From Stachybotrys elegans (taxonomy: Eukaryota; Ascomycota; Sordariomycetes; Hypocreales; Stachybotryaceae), in assembly GCA_020746835.1 (NCBI GenBank), contig JAGPNK010000013.1, forward strand, positions 1 through 64,000: DNA of 64,000 nucleotides, written 5' to 3'. Numbering within the stretch: position 1 is the first letter of the stretch; each line of letters starts with the position of its first letter. Below are positions 27,738 through 39,745 of the stretch, in pieces. A model generated the notes under the pieces. It worked only from the letters and a program-made list of their open reading frames with translations, was not told where the DNA came from and did no database searches. Made by a program: the position numbers and the translations under genes.

Positions 27738-30557
27738 ATGGCGGCTCTTGTGTCGCCGGCGAAAGTGGTCTTGCTTGCTGTTCACCTCGCAGCACATGGA
27801 GACCTCACCAGCCTTGCGGCCTTAGCAGCACGAGAGGCAACGGTGCTGCGAAAGGAACTTCTTCTGCGTATTCTGCTCACGCATTTACCCGAGACCGTCC
27901 CTTCAAATGCCTATGTTGGCTTTCTCGAGAAGCTTCGGGACGACCAACTCACGGCGGATCTTCAAGCTGAGCTTGACATATCTCCGGTCGAATCGCTATC
28001 AGAGGAACAAGCCTCCCGACGAGTCACAAAGCTCCACCTTCTCAAGCTAGCATTGCCAGATGCACCGACACAGGGAGAGAATGATCCAATAACGTTGTTC
28101 CTCTTCCATCGAGCTTACCGAGTGGACGAGGAGGCTGGCATGCTCCCGCAGCTCCCTGATCTCTTACTGCCCTTTATCGACCACTCGCCAGCTATCCGAG
28201 CCTGGGCAGCGTCCACAATTCTTCCCCTCTTGCGACGGAATTTTGAATACTACCCTCATCATGCCACCCCGTACACGCTCCTGGATTTCCAAAGGCTCCC
28301 TGATCCAGCTGCTCTGGAGTACCTTCTCTCGCAAACCAGCCTTGACGACAGTGACGGCAATAGCATCGGTCGAGATCTCCGTGGAATGGTGGCACCTTGG
28401 TTACATAATGAAGCACGATGGAGACAGCATGTAGAGGTCGGCTCAGATACCAGCAATGAGGGATCCAAAGCGCAATCATGTCCTGCATGGGAAAAGTTGC
28501 TGGAATGGATTCTTCTACAGTCCACGAGCTCGTGGAGAACAGCTGCAGCGGTTATAGAGCAATGGAATGGCCCACAGGATATAGAATTGTTATCCGGAAT
28601 CCCCCTCCAGTACCCGGAATCAAGGCAGCGTTTTGTCGAAGACAGCTATACTCGCGCAGCTATTGCTGCAACATACCTCATCAACGAATCAACCCTTGAA
28701 GCCCTTGAAGGGGCATATCGAATGGCATCCAAAATTTCAGCCAAATTGAACGAAGACCTACCCTACTCATTACGAGACGCCGTGTCAGGGCTCTCTGACT
28801 TTGTGTTCTTGCCTGGAACCTTCCCTAGAGGCGCCAAGCTGACAGCGTTCATGAGAAATGACCTTCTCGAAGAAACGAATCCCTTGACGGCCCCAAACCC
28901 AGTGGCGACGCGTTTCCTGGTCTTTCTCATCATTAGTGCTTTCCTCTCAGCCCGACTTGGGGTACCATGCACTATCAGGAAAGCAGGAGACCTTGCGATG
29001 CTAAAGGATCAAAGGGAGCAGAAGGGAGAGATTCTCAAGCTCATTCGCTCAATTGCGAGCCACGGGGCTAATCACAATGATGAGCACTGGGTGCGAGCAA
29101 GGAATGATCTACTCTGGCTTCATAGCTGGGGAGTTCCGGGGTCAGACCATGCTGGGGGCGCAACACATGGCATCTTTGGTGCTGTATCGAAGGAATTTAT
29201 CGAAACTGAATTTCTCAAGACGCTTCTGGCAAACACGCGTAAGGGAACACTGCCACCGACCCTTTCCAACTTTTAGAAAACTGACAACCGGCAGGATATA
29301 CCTTGGCGAAAAGGCTCTACGAGGATGACAGCAATGAAAACCTGTCTATTGAGACCATTCAAGATGTGGTGTATCAATCTGCCCTTCATGCGTTTGACAA
29401 CGCGTCCAATCCCAATCGTACAAGGGGTGGCCTGAAGAAATGCGATGACACGTTAGTATGCCATGCTCTGTCTATAGCACGGGGGCTGATTTTCTTCTAG
29501 TATCAATGCATTACCAAGAACCATGAGCAGCGCAATGCACCTCAAGAAACGGGTCGAAGCACTCCTGAAAGCTGCCCATGCGCTCAGCGACTACCGTCTT
29601 GTTCTCAGACAAGGAGAGCCCTTCAGTCCAGTTGTGCTGAGGGTACATTCTGACCCTATTTCTATCATCGACAGGGTATTGGAGCAAAACCCCCGGGCGT
29701 ATACCCGACTTCAAGAGTTTTCGGAAACAGGCTTCAACATGATGAGGGCTGGGTTGCTGTCTCGCAGTGAAGGGCCCGCCAGCATAGCCAGCTCCGAGAA
29801 CCAGTTCGATGACATGGCCATGGTAGAAAAACGCATTGTGGCCATGTGTGTTGAGGCTGCGCTCAGAGAAAATGACTTCGAGACCGCTTACTCGTACGTA
29901 ATGAGTCGCCTGGGCACATCCACTGCCCATGAGACCGCCGATGAATGGTCCTGGTCCGCCGCTCTGAAGGCCGGCCAATACACTAGGACAGAGGCATCTC
30001 AGCAACCTACTCACTTGGGCACTGCTAGTGGGAATCTAGAGATTCGGCATTTAGAGCACCGTCTAGATTGTTTGGCCACTGCCCTGCGGATAGCGCCCCA
30101 ATCGCAACTCCAAGAGATCCTCAAAACATTCCGTCGGTGTGAGGAGCAGCTCGATTCCGCCATCCAAGAGGAGGCTGCTAAAGAAGCCGCATGGGATGCC
30201 GTAGGTGATGTCGCTGACCTGCCCGGCGCGTTCGACACGCCCCAACCACCACGGGTATATCCGCCGCGCAACTCAACTGCGAGCGCTGCGGCGCGCCACA
30301 CGGAAGAAGCGCCAATGTCGCTCTTCGATCTCTCCAGGGCTACTGCAAGGGCAGCCCAGAAGAATTTTACCGCCCTGTCCAGTCTTCAGGTGATGGGTCA
30401 AGATAAGTCAAACGACCAAGAGGTGGTCGCTGAACAGGACCAGCAGAGGGTCAGGAAGCGTGACCAGCTTCGGGATGCCGCCACGGAAACGCTTGTCAGT
30501 GGGGTGGGATGGCTTATAGGTGCCAATGTGCAGCGTGGCCGACCTGAAGCAAGTTGA
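27738..30557 (+). CDS. SEC39: Sec39-domain protein (Dsl1 tethering complex)
   Basis: Sec39 works with Dsl1 and Tip20 at the ER to tether COPI vesicles in Golgi-to-ER retrieval. Three exons (27738-29238, 29295-29451, 29501-30557) join in frame to 904 residues. The start MAALVSPAKVVLLAVHLAAHG and the alpha-helical run after it fit the Sec39 domain, with LLLRILLTHLPETVPSNAY at residues 45-63. AYRVDEEAGMLPQLPDLLLPF follows at about residue 130. The C-terminal exon carries helix-rich sequence such as RHLEHRLDCLATALRIAP, then a polar Ala/Glu tail. No membrane segment is seen, as expected of a peripheral tether. Introns use donors GTAAGG and GTTAGT. Assignment rests on recalled similarity of the N-terminal domain to filamentous-fungal Sec39 proteins. 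The domain diverges fast, so confidence is a little lower. Confidence 0.82.
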
Positions 30558-31890
30558 TATTCATGAGATAGATCACTCAATGTCGAAATGGGTCATAATG
30601 ATTCGACAACACTTAGGCGGAGGGCATGATGGATGACTCGTGACTCTGTCTTATTTCGTCTATGTAGTTGTTTGGATGCCTAGTAAGGCGTCACGACAAG
30701 ATTTCAGGCGTGAGGTCTGCCAAAATAACGGCCAGAGGACAGGCCAAAAACACGAAGCCACGCCTTTGAATTGACAGCATTTTCTGAAGATAATAGGGAT
30801 TGAAGAGGAGCTTCGAAGGCGGTCTGAGAAGTGTCAGTATGTGCATGTGTGTAGGATAAGGACAACCACTTGGGTGGTAACATCAAATGAACCTGAATGT
30901 GGAGGGATTTGGATGAAACCTATGCCCGAGGCTCTGTTTCTCGGGGCAGCCAAGCCCCAAATTACCTATTGTGGTTGCGGATTGAATGCCAAAACCCCTT
31001 CGTGGGAATAAACTGCTCCATTGCCACGCTGAAGAGCGGCAGCTGCACAAAAGGTAGGCGGCGCATTGTCTGGTATTCTTTGTGTTTTGGTCCCATCAGT
31101 CTGGTGACATTTCGTATAGGTGATCTGAGTGGGCTGGGTGACGAAGAGGCGACTACGGCGCGTGGGCTGATGATTTCGGCATGGCGTGACACTTGATATT
31201 TACGATGAATGTTGAAAATCAGATGGGCGACAATGTTGCATGTTGACGGAGCCATGAGCACTGTCAACGATGACCAAACAGGGGGGGTGCGCACGCCAAT
31301 ACCACCTACCAATCGGCCTCAATTGTGCGATGCTTGATGACTGCAGACACCTCGGTTCGCAGCCGACTGGCGAGTATTATTGATCCATGGGATTCACTTC
31401 GTTTAGGCCGATGTCGGCGGTGTGATAGATTGCTGTGCTGACAATGCTATCAATGTGTTGCCGTACGAGGAAATGAGCGATGAAGTTTTTGATTCTGCAA
31501 AGATCCGGAAGCTGCCATTACGAGGTGCAAAATAAACCCTGTCGCCGCAAGACCGACCAGCAACAAAGAAACAAGTGGCGAAGGCCGAAATAACCCGATT
31601 TTGTTTTCTCTTCCAAACTGTCGCAAATCGAGCGAAACTCCTGAGAAAGCTGGTCTCAATCGGCCATGTAACGTGATCCGGGGGTGATGGAGAGGGGGAC
31701 AGAAGAGATGTGATAGTAACAACAGGAATGATTCAAGAGAAGAAAGGGAAAGCCATGATACCCAGAGACAACAGGTCCTGGTCCCGGTCGAGGCATCAAG
31801 CTCACGAGTATTAAAACTCCAATGCAAGGCCTTGGCGGGACTTGCGGATGTTTCAATCTGGAAAGAATCCGAGTCCTAGTGTTTCACAAG
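30558..31890. other. Intergenic region between convergent SEC39 and Tra2-like genes
   Basis: Both flanking genes end here, so this is 3' flank on both sides. Minus-strand frames at 31450-31856 lie directly downstream of the Tra2-like stop and are probably 3' UTR. No supportable gene. Confidence 0.55.
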
Positions 31891-33124
31891 TTAGTCCTGA
31901 GCACCGTAGGCCTCGCGTGGCTCAGAGCGCGAGGCACCGTCGCCGTAACTGGCACCGGCGCTGGCCTGGTCTCGGCTCCTAGCAGGATCGCGTTCAGATT
32001 GACGGTCGTAGCGATCGCGCTCATAACCAGCAGCATTGCCGCGGCCACCTCCAGCATAGCGCTCGCGATCCTCACGGCCACCGTGACGGTCACGTCCATA
32101 ATATTCATCGCGGTCGCCACCACCAGTACCACCAGTACCACCAGCACCACCAGCACCGCCACCACCGCGGCGCTCGTAGCTACGGTCGTAGTCACGGCTG
32201 TAATCGCGGCCGTAACCTCGATCTTCATAGCGCCGCTCCTCGCGGTAGCCGCGGTCGTAACCACGATCATCGTTGCGTCGCTCGTAGCCACGGTCGTAGT
32301 TGCGGTATCGGTAAGGGTCATCACGACCGTAACCGCCGCCGCCGCCACCGCCGCCTCCGTAGCCACCACGTCGGCGATCATCAAAACGAGGACGAGGGTC
32401 TGTTGTCAATTAGCGAGAGCGCTCAAGGAAGTCGGCGGGAATGACTGACCTCGCTTGGGGGGCCGAAATATTTGCCAGGAGTCGGGGTTCGGGGACGAGC
32501 ACGGCGGGCCTTCTCAATGCTGAGAGTACGGCCTTCAATTTGCTCGCCCTGAAGACCTTCCTTGGCAGCATCGGCTTGATCGGATGTGACCATCTTCACG
32601 AAGCCAAAGCCGCGAGACTCCTTGGAGTGGGGGTCACGCATAATTTGGCACTTCTCAACGTCGCCATACTTCTCAAACATCTTGGAAACTTCGGCCTCAG
32701 TAAGACGGGGGTGAATACCCGTGACGAAAAGGTTGGAGCCGGGGTTGACGGCGCCATCATCATCATCCTTGGGTCCAGACATGTCCTTGGAGCTATAGAG
32801 GGGGATTGATTAGCTATTGCTTCCCTCGTGACAAAAGGGCGGAATGGACGGGGAGAGCTCACACATCAGCGTTGCCATTGGGGGAGGCGGAACGACGACG
32901 GCCGCCATCGTTGTCATCGCGGATGGGACGAGGAGATGCGCTTCGATTGTCACGCTCGTAGCGGGGAGGTTCATCTATAGTCACACGGTGATCAGCCAGA
33001 GCTTCTTCGGAAAAGCTTCAAGTAGTGCCTGGTGACGCGTTTGCAAAGTCGGAAGGAAGCAGGCATACATACCGTCGTAACGATCGCCGTTGGCGGCCTC
33101 GTAGTCCATCGCGGTGGTTGCCAT
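31891..33124 (-). CDS. Tra2-like RRM protein with an RGG/RY-rich tail (apparent frameshift)
   Basis: A probable pre-mRNA splicing or RNA-handling factor resembling Transformer-2/SR-like proteins. Four exons on the minus strand: 33124-33073, 32974-32863, 32792-32450 and 32399-31891. The N-terminus has short Arg/Ser segments (RNRSASPRPIRDD, RRRSASPNGNAD). The RRM follows: RNP2-like NLFVTGIHPRLTE and RNP1 SRGFGFVKM. The last exon encodes Gly/Arg/Tyr/Asp repeats with many RGY and RDY units. As given, exon 3 ends in a phase that throws exon 4 into an Ala/Val/Thr-rich frame. One extra C in the six-C run (G6 at 32457-32462 on the plus strand) restores GPPKR-DPRPRFDDRRRGG. Third-position codon bias supports that Gly/Arg frame. 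The intact protein would be about 338 residues. Confidence 0.82.
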
Positions 33125-34584
33125 TGTTCACGAGCAGACCCGAGAGACCTAGAGAGCGATGCAAGAGATGCAAAGGATGAGGGGTGGAGTGTGAGGTTGT
33201 TGACCAAGTGCAGTTCTGGGTTGGTTTGGTCGTGGAGGCGATGTGGATGAAGGAAGGGCGAAGAAAAAAAAAGTGGCGACGCGAAAGGAGTATGAGGCTA
33301 AGGCAGGCACTGAACGTCTTGCTAGGCTGGCAGTTGGCCCCATTCAGTCAGCTCTCCCTTCTCGCCTCACTTCTTACTTCGGTTAGTACCTGAGTAGTAC
33401 CTGGGGGAGGATGCAAAGTACCTACATAGTAGATACTTCATCACAAAAGGTTCGCAGGCTTCCTTTGATACGCTAATCCAAAGCACAAGCTCATTCCGCA
33501 AGGTAGGTGCCTTGTATAGACGAGATAAAGTCAGTTGCATTGCCTTCACGGCACGAGCTAAGGATGCGTAGAACGTTTGGTCCGACGTCCAAACATTTAA
33601 TACTGTATACCAAAGTACTGTTTTCATAGTACTAGATGTAGGTAGGTACCTTGGGCAGGTTGGTCGCGATCCAGAATACCCGGCTTACTTAGTAATCAAA
33701 CCCCAACAGGAGGTAGCGTAGTGATCAAAGCTGCACTGAGGTCAATGAACGGGCTACTAGTAGGTAGTAGAGAGCTTCCATTGCTGTGACCGTACCTACA
33801 GGTAGGTCTTCAAAGACGGCTATCTACACCATGTTGCGTCATTGGATCAATCGGGACGCAGGTCGAAGAGACGAATTTCAGGTATTTTAATCAACCAGTA
33901 AGGATTCTCTGCCAATCTCACACGCCGTCTCCCCTGGTCTCCCAAACATATATCATCCCGATAGGCCCCTTCCCTTTGCACAGAGCTAGCTTCCAGCCTG
34001 TTTGGGGCCTTGGATGATCCCAACTTTCGTTGCCAGCTTCTTTCATCGTGGGCTTGCCTTACTTTGGCCCTCCTTCTCTTTGGCTTTCGCGATTCTGGCT
34101 TGGAAGCGTTGGGAAATGGGGGACGGTCAAGGATATCCTGTTGGATGACGCACTCCATCAGCAGTACTGTCATTGGGAGACCTCTTGGCAGTATGAAAGG
34201 TGACACCGTCAGCTCCAGCGGCGGGTCAGATTCCTCGGTGGAATTGTCCACATCCATGTATGTGACCTGATATTCATTTAGATGGTTCTGTGTTTAAGAT
34301 TGAAGTGTCTCGAGCACAGGCAGAGGATGGATTCTTCCATCGAACCAAGGGAGCAGCGCTATTTTGTAGCCGTTGGTCGCTATAGTAAGGGGTTCTATCA
34401 CGGCCGCCTGGGCCTTGTTCCTCAAGGCTCGGTGAGTCGTCTACCCACTACGGCAGCTTGATGATAGCTCCATTGCTGTCTTTCTCTCTGCTTCGAAATG
34501 GGCGTCCAAATCAGGCAACAGCACCTGTGGCTAGATAAATATGCATACACACTTTGACCTTCAGGCTTCAAAGTGAAGATCACT
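33125..34584. other. Intergenic region with one doubtful ORF
   Basis: Promoter side of the Tra2-like gene and 3' flank of the glutaminase. It holds many TAGGTA/TACCTA words (33380-33440, 33635-33660, 33755-33810). The only candidate gene is the minus-strand frame 33847-34257, listed separately. Confidence 0.5.
33847..34257 (-). CDS. Doubtful small hypothetical protein
   Basis: An intronless 136-codon frame starting at ATG 34257. The start MDVDNSTEESDPPLELTVSP is acidic. The middle is very basic (SRKPKRRRAKVRQ), and the end is RLFDLRPD. Nothing in it is recognisable and no signal peptide or membrane segment is present. Codon choice is compatible with coding but not decisive. It lies downstream of the glutaminase on the same strand and may be a chance frame or one exon of a longer gene. 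Confidence 0.3.
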   Translation of the reverse strand: MDVDNSTEESDPPLELTVSPFILPRGLPMTVLLMECVIQQDILDRPPFPNASKPESRKPKRRRAKVRQAHDERSWQRKLGSSKAPNRLEASSVQREGAYRDDICLGDQGRRRVRLAENPYWLIKIPEIRLFDLRPD

Positions 34585-37231
34585 TTACAGCTCGTCACCT
34601 GCGATCCACTGCTCGTGCTGGATATCTGCTGCAAGAGCATTGGCGACATCGAGCACAGTGTCGGCCTCATCGTCCAAAAATGCCAAGCCATCCATAGCTT
34701 TTCCGCCGCAGGCTCTTTCCAAAGCGAGGGGTGCAAAGTGGCCACCAACGACCGGCCTGGCCATGAATCTCGTAGGCGAGAAGTCCCCCTTGCCCTCGGT
34801 ATCGTACAAATCAGTAAAGGGCCGATCTGTAGGGAGAGCAAGTTAGCTCCTCTGGGAACAATTTATTCTAGAATGCAATGGAAGTTACCTGTGATGGTTT
34901 CGTTTACCCAGAGTGCCATAGCATCCACCATGGCTGTCCTTGTTTTCCTGCTGGCCACTGCTGCAGCGAACAATTGCCAATCACTCTTTGTGTAAAGATG
35001 CCGACTGTCCAGGGGCAGGCCATACCTCTGTAGAACCGCCAGATACCACTTGCTTTGCATGCTGTAAACTTTGGCGGGAACAAAAGTATGGTTCGAGGTG
35101 GCATCCTCGACTTCTTTCTCTCCCACCTCGGTAGATGAGTCTTTACCAGTTGGAAGATGAAAACATAGCAGAGCGTCTGCAAACAAGTTGTATATGGTGG
35201 TCCATGACCCGTACCATGTATAGGAGAGTTTGGCATGGGTTCCGTCTCTTGAAATGCCGTAATCTTGCCATTTCGTAATGTATGTGGCTGAGATATTCCT
35301 ATACTCCCGGGCATCATCATGCTCACCTACAAGGTCCGATATCTGACTCATGGCGCGGATCCCGATAATACCCTTCAGAGCAAGGTTAGTTTGGTTAGCT
35401 AGCCATCCAGCAAAGTCATCTGTGCAGAGCTGGTTTCGTGGGATTAGCGACTCGCGAACCAGATATCCGGTCCATTGCTTCCATAACCTGTATGACCTGG
35501 CAGCCCAAGCCTTGGCGACTTTGTGGTTGTCTTTTCTGCTTCCCCCATGTTGCACATCCAAACCATGCTCATCAATTCGCAGCGAGAGCTGCCCAGTGCT
35601 GGCAGAAGCAACGGTCTCGCCATCGGCACTTGGCTGTATATCGACCCCGCCCCCCGAGAGGCCGCGAGGTTCGTCCTTCAGCGCATTGATAAGTGCCAGA
35701 GCCATGATGAGCATGTCCCCGCACTCCTCGACGGGCATATACTCATCTTTCCCATCGGAATGCCCAGTTGCGTTCGGAAAATGGGTGCCGAGATCATGCA
35801 TGCTGTAGTCGTTGGGGTATTGGCCACTTAGCTGATGTTCGAGGAGAGGCTCTAGTAGATATGCCAGCCACTGCGGATTCGTATACAGGAAGAAGGGAAA
35901 TGCAGGGAAAATGACATCGACCGTTTGAAAGTTGCCATTGGAGGATATCTCTTTGAGGAACAAAATAGGATTGTCAGGCGTGCCAGAGAATTGTGTTGCT
36001 CCAAGCACTTGCCGAGCCGAGAGAGCCACAATGTCTCTGTAGTTATGTGATCCTGACGCTTCGGCATCCTTATCCAGCTTCTTGGCGTACTGCAGCGCCA
36101 GATCTACAGCGTGGCGGTAATCATGATAATGATAACTGATCATGTCCCTGACATCGGGCATATAAGATGCCCATAATGGCCGCATGTAAGTCAGACCGCG
36201 CGCAGAGGCAAATTGAACAACCGGGTCCTGAATCAAGGCAAAAGTGAAAAGGGCGCCATGTTGGTGGCTTGTGTTCCGATCTTGGCTGGGCTCGGTAGCC
36301 GAGAGATCGAAGGACTTGGAGAAGGCAAATACTGGCTCCTGCTCCATTACCTTTCTGAAACGACCATCCACGGTGTTTGTGAGGGTACTGTGTTCTGCAA
36401 ATTGGCGACGGAGAATGGCAGACTCTCCACATTGATAGCCAGCGTCTTGAGGAGCCGTGAATCTCAAGGTGCCCCATTCAGCTCGATCTGCAGTTTCGCT
36501 CAATAACTGTTCTGTCTTGCGGACGACTACCCAGGATCTTGTCGGGGACCGAATGCGGGATTCGGATGCGGATTCTGCGAGGCTCCATGTCAGGTCGCTC
36601 TGCCGATTGCCAGTAACCCATTGGCCGTTGATGTCGATATACACATCTACTTTACCCTGGCCCTCAACATACACGGCAAGATAGGATGCCGGCAAGGACT
36701 GGCGCAAGGTCGAAGTGGGTGTGATGGGTGAGAGGAAGGACAAAGTCAACAAGATAGACTCATCCGAGGCGTCTGCCGGCTCAAGCTTGTAAGTCAGATT
36801 GGTGGTGGATGCGTCGAAGGAAGCGCCATTGTAAACTGGCGTGGACAGAGTGAAGCTTGGACATTGTATCAGTGTCACATTCATGTTATTACGGGTGTGA
36901 ATATGCTGTACTTGGACGAATGCGGCAAAGAATCCTGGGGCCGACCAAGGAGGGGGTACACAATGCCAGCGCTTGGAAGAGAGGCCATTGCAGAGAAGCC
37001 GATCTGATGGGAGGCGGCATATTAGAAGCAGTTGGCAAGCGTGACTGGAGGGTCGCTTCTCACCTGCTGTCCTGACCAGAACATCGGCCAATGCTCCCAT
37101 GGTGGCTGGCGAGCATCTGTGAGCCATGTGCTGAGGTAGGGATTCCTCACAATGAGGGGAAGAACCGGAGGGGTTAGTGTCGATGCAGCAGTAGCAGCGA
37201 AGCTGATGAAGACAGCTGTTGTTGGGATCAT
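34585..37231 (-). CDS. gtaA: Secreted glutaminase (GtaA type)
   Basis: Predicted extracellular L-glutamine hydrolase of the fungal GtaA family (DUF4965/DUF1793-type architecture). Four exons on the minus strand (37231-37064, 37003-36912, 36855-34889, 34826-34585) join in frame to 822 residues. The N-terminus MIPTTAVFISFAATAAS looks like a signal peptide. TPPVLPLIVRNPYLSTWL is the typical family start, followed by WPMFWSGQQ. Conserved pieces include GASFDASTTNLTYKLEP, LRQSLPASYLAVYVEG, DINGQWVTGNRQSDLTW, LFLKEISSNG, FPAFPFFLYTNPQWLAYLLE and YSMHDLGTHFPNATGH. Near the C-terminus, MPVEECGDMLIMALAL and LKGIIGIRAM are typical, then the last exon DRPFTDLYDTEGKG and FMARPVVGGHFAPLAL. Intron 2 was needed to reach the conserved frame and joins cleanly (AA|GTACAG to CCAAG|C). 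Confidence 0.88.
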
Positions 37232-38509
37232 TGTTGCGAATACGACATGGAGGTAGCAGGTGTGGTGATGTAGGTGCTCCGAGTGAACAAGCCGTCAGAA
37301 TACAGCCTGTGCCTTGTCGGCAAGTCAAAGTGCCGAATGACGACTCAAGCTGGGCATGCATAACCGCGACCTCGGGCGATCAATGGCTAGCCGATGCTAC
37401 ATACTATTGGTGGGATCGGCCTTGTCAGCAGAAGGTGGCGGTTACCTCTCATTCCTGCCTCTATCCCTAGCAGTAGCAGCTTCCAGTATCTCAACTGAAT
37501 CTCCTATGTGATATTTATGAGCAGAAATGCTTTAGCCAGCAGTACGGAATACTATCCGAGATACAGCACTTTATGCCATCTGAATAGGAACATAAATTCC
37601 CATAGAAACTGATTGGTGTAATGACAACCTGATTGGCGCTGAAACTGATCCTAAGTAGGTATGTACATGTCCAGAAAAACCCCTCCCTGGTATGATGGTA
37701 GCATGCGCCATGGTGGCTCATTGAATTAGTAGATACACTGACCATAGGTGCTTGCAAGTTTCCTTACCTCTTCGGTAGATTCTGGTGTGCTGGCGAATCT
37801 GTTCAGCAATCATCCACATTGGCCATCACCCTGTCCGCCTTGGACGCAACCAGATGATGATGGATGGGATGTCCGGATCTTTGTCGAGCTACCAGTCATG
37901 GCAGAAACTTGGGCGGAGTCATTGCATGATTTCCCAGGTCATTTAAATTCCTCCTTTAAGCTAGGCCCAAGGGGAGCATGACGAAGGATAATGAGCTTCT
38001 TCTGAACGGTCCCACTTCGCGCCTGAACTACCGCTATCCCGTTGCCCGTCCTGCCCATCCCTCATCCTTCTGAGTGGTACTTAGGTAGATATTGCTTAGA
38101 GGGGACCCCTACTTAGTCATCACCATCTTGCACTACCGTTGGCCATGGTTCAGTGTGAACCGAACTCGTCCTACCTTGCCCAAGGGTTGAGCGAACCCTT
38201 TCATGCAACCAAAGGTATCTCCCAGCACGGCACTTGCATTAGCACACCTCTGTCGCCTGGCAGAGATAGGGCATCTTTGTCCAGAGCACCTCGCGCTCAC
38301 CAACCGCGCCCGATCCCATCACCCTCCTTTCCCGCTTGACTTACTTTATCAAACCCAACCACGATTCGCATCTCGCAGAGACCCTTCAGACTGTAGAGCC
38401 GCACGACCGTTAGCCCACCTACCCCTGACCACTGGGCACCCACCAAGCACCGTTGTCTCTTCCAACTCTGACAAGCGGACGACTGCCTTGGATTCGAGGT
38501 TGGCCAAAG
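37232..38509. other. Intergenic region between divergent glutaminase and unknown gene
   Basis: Contains the promoters of the glutaminase (minus) and of the plus-strand unknown protein. From about 38200 to 38509 the plus strand is C/A-rich and leader-like. No supportable gene. Confidence 0.55.
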
Positions 38510-39745
38510 ATGCCCTCCTCACCTCGCACACCCGGCCACTCGAGGAATTCTTCCGCCATCCAGAGTCACCCGGGCTCCCCCCTAGCTCGGAGACAGTCTA
38601 GATCCTCCATTCCTGACTCCGCAACCCCGTTTCGAAACAGCCTTCACCACCATGATACACTCGAACCAAATGACCTGAGCGGTGGAGGTGTCCCCAGCGG
38701 TGGTGGCAACGGCATGGGGAACCTGGCTGACGAACTCGCCGATGCGTTTTCCGACTATAGCGAGGAGGGGGAGGAGGAGGAGGAGGAGGAGGGGGGAGAT
38801 GAGGCAGAACTCTACGACGATAAACCAGCAAGTGTTGCCGATCAGCCTGCTGGTGTTGAGCAGAATGCCGGCGGAGCAGAAGCCGGTGTGAACAAGTCAC
38901 ATACTTCCTCGCCCAAAGGCGACACGCTCAACCTTCCCTCCCACCAGAGGGTCCAATCTAAAAAGGGAAACGACTATGACGGCAGCGAGTATGGTTCCGA
39001 GTCGGATCTTGAATCCCCAGGGATGTTGCCGAGCCTGGTATCCAGAATCGATGCCGTTGAATCGCTCGCCAGACGTGGAACAGAGAGTTACGGTGGTCCT
39101 GCGGAGGATGTTTTCAAGAGGGTCACGGATAGTTTACGAGACCTCGGCTCTCAGTCGAGCGTGGAGGGCAGTGCATCCAGGTTTGTGTTTCTTGATCTTT
39201 GAGGGAATTCGAGTGATGGGAACTGACTTTCTTTGCAAAGGTTAATAACAGCACACACGGCATTGACAACACATCTTACACACCAGACTCGGCAAATGCA
39301 CAACCTCTCTTTTCCTCTTCTCTCGCCGCTTGTGCTGCCTCCGGACGGGGAGACCATCGACGAGTTGTTGCCACTCCTTATATCTCTCTCCGACAACATG
39401 CCTCGACCATCTACTTCAGCCTTCAACTCGCTCACAGCACTTCACACCATGACGTCTGATCTCATTCAGACATTGAACTATCTTACCGATACCCTACACA
39501 TGTCCCGCCAGACTACCGCAACCGCCACAAGACGGCTGAGGAGCGCCAAGGAGCTTGTTGCAGAAATCAGGCGAGATGAGGAGCTTAGAGAAGAGGGCGA
39601 ACTATGGCTGACGCGCGGGAACTGGGGTGAACGTTTAGAGAAGAGGGAGTGCGCGGGCGTATGTGGGGATGTCATCGGTGGCTTCGAGGAGGTCTGTAAT
39701 GGTTGGCGGGAACGCCTTCTGGCCCAAGCCGAGTCGCAGGCCTGA
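38510..39745 (+). CDS. Unrecognised conserved-looking fungal protein
   Basis: I cannot name this family. Two exons (38510-39180, 39241-39745) join in frame to 391 residues. The start MPSSPRTPGHSRNSSAIQSH is Ser/Pro-rich with possible phosphosites. A run of about 14 acidic residues is encoded by GAG repeats (EEGEEEEEEEGGDE, about residue 85). From about residue 165 the sequence looks ordered and well conserved. It includes SRIDAVESLARRGTESYGG, EDVFKRVTDSLRDLGSQSS, LTTHLTHQTRQMHNLSFPLL and DELLPLLISLSDNMPRPSTS. It ends in a charged helix and VCNGWRERLLAQAES. Repeated leucine spacing suggests coiled coils and a structural or cytoskeletal role, which is inference. No membrane segment or signal peptide is visible. 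Confidence 0.78.

Noticed and set aside
31450..31856. Minus-strand hydrophobic frames downstream of the Tra2-like gene
   Set aside because: Position fits 3' UTR and flank. The composition is that of pyrimidine-rich DNA with no conserved start or motif.
31822..32448. Plus-strand 208-codon frame rich in Ala, Val and Thr, opposite the Tra2-like gene
   Set aside because: It is the reverse-strand shadow of the Gly/Arg/Tyr repeat exon. Its composition follows from the repeats and there is no motif.
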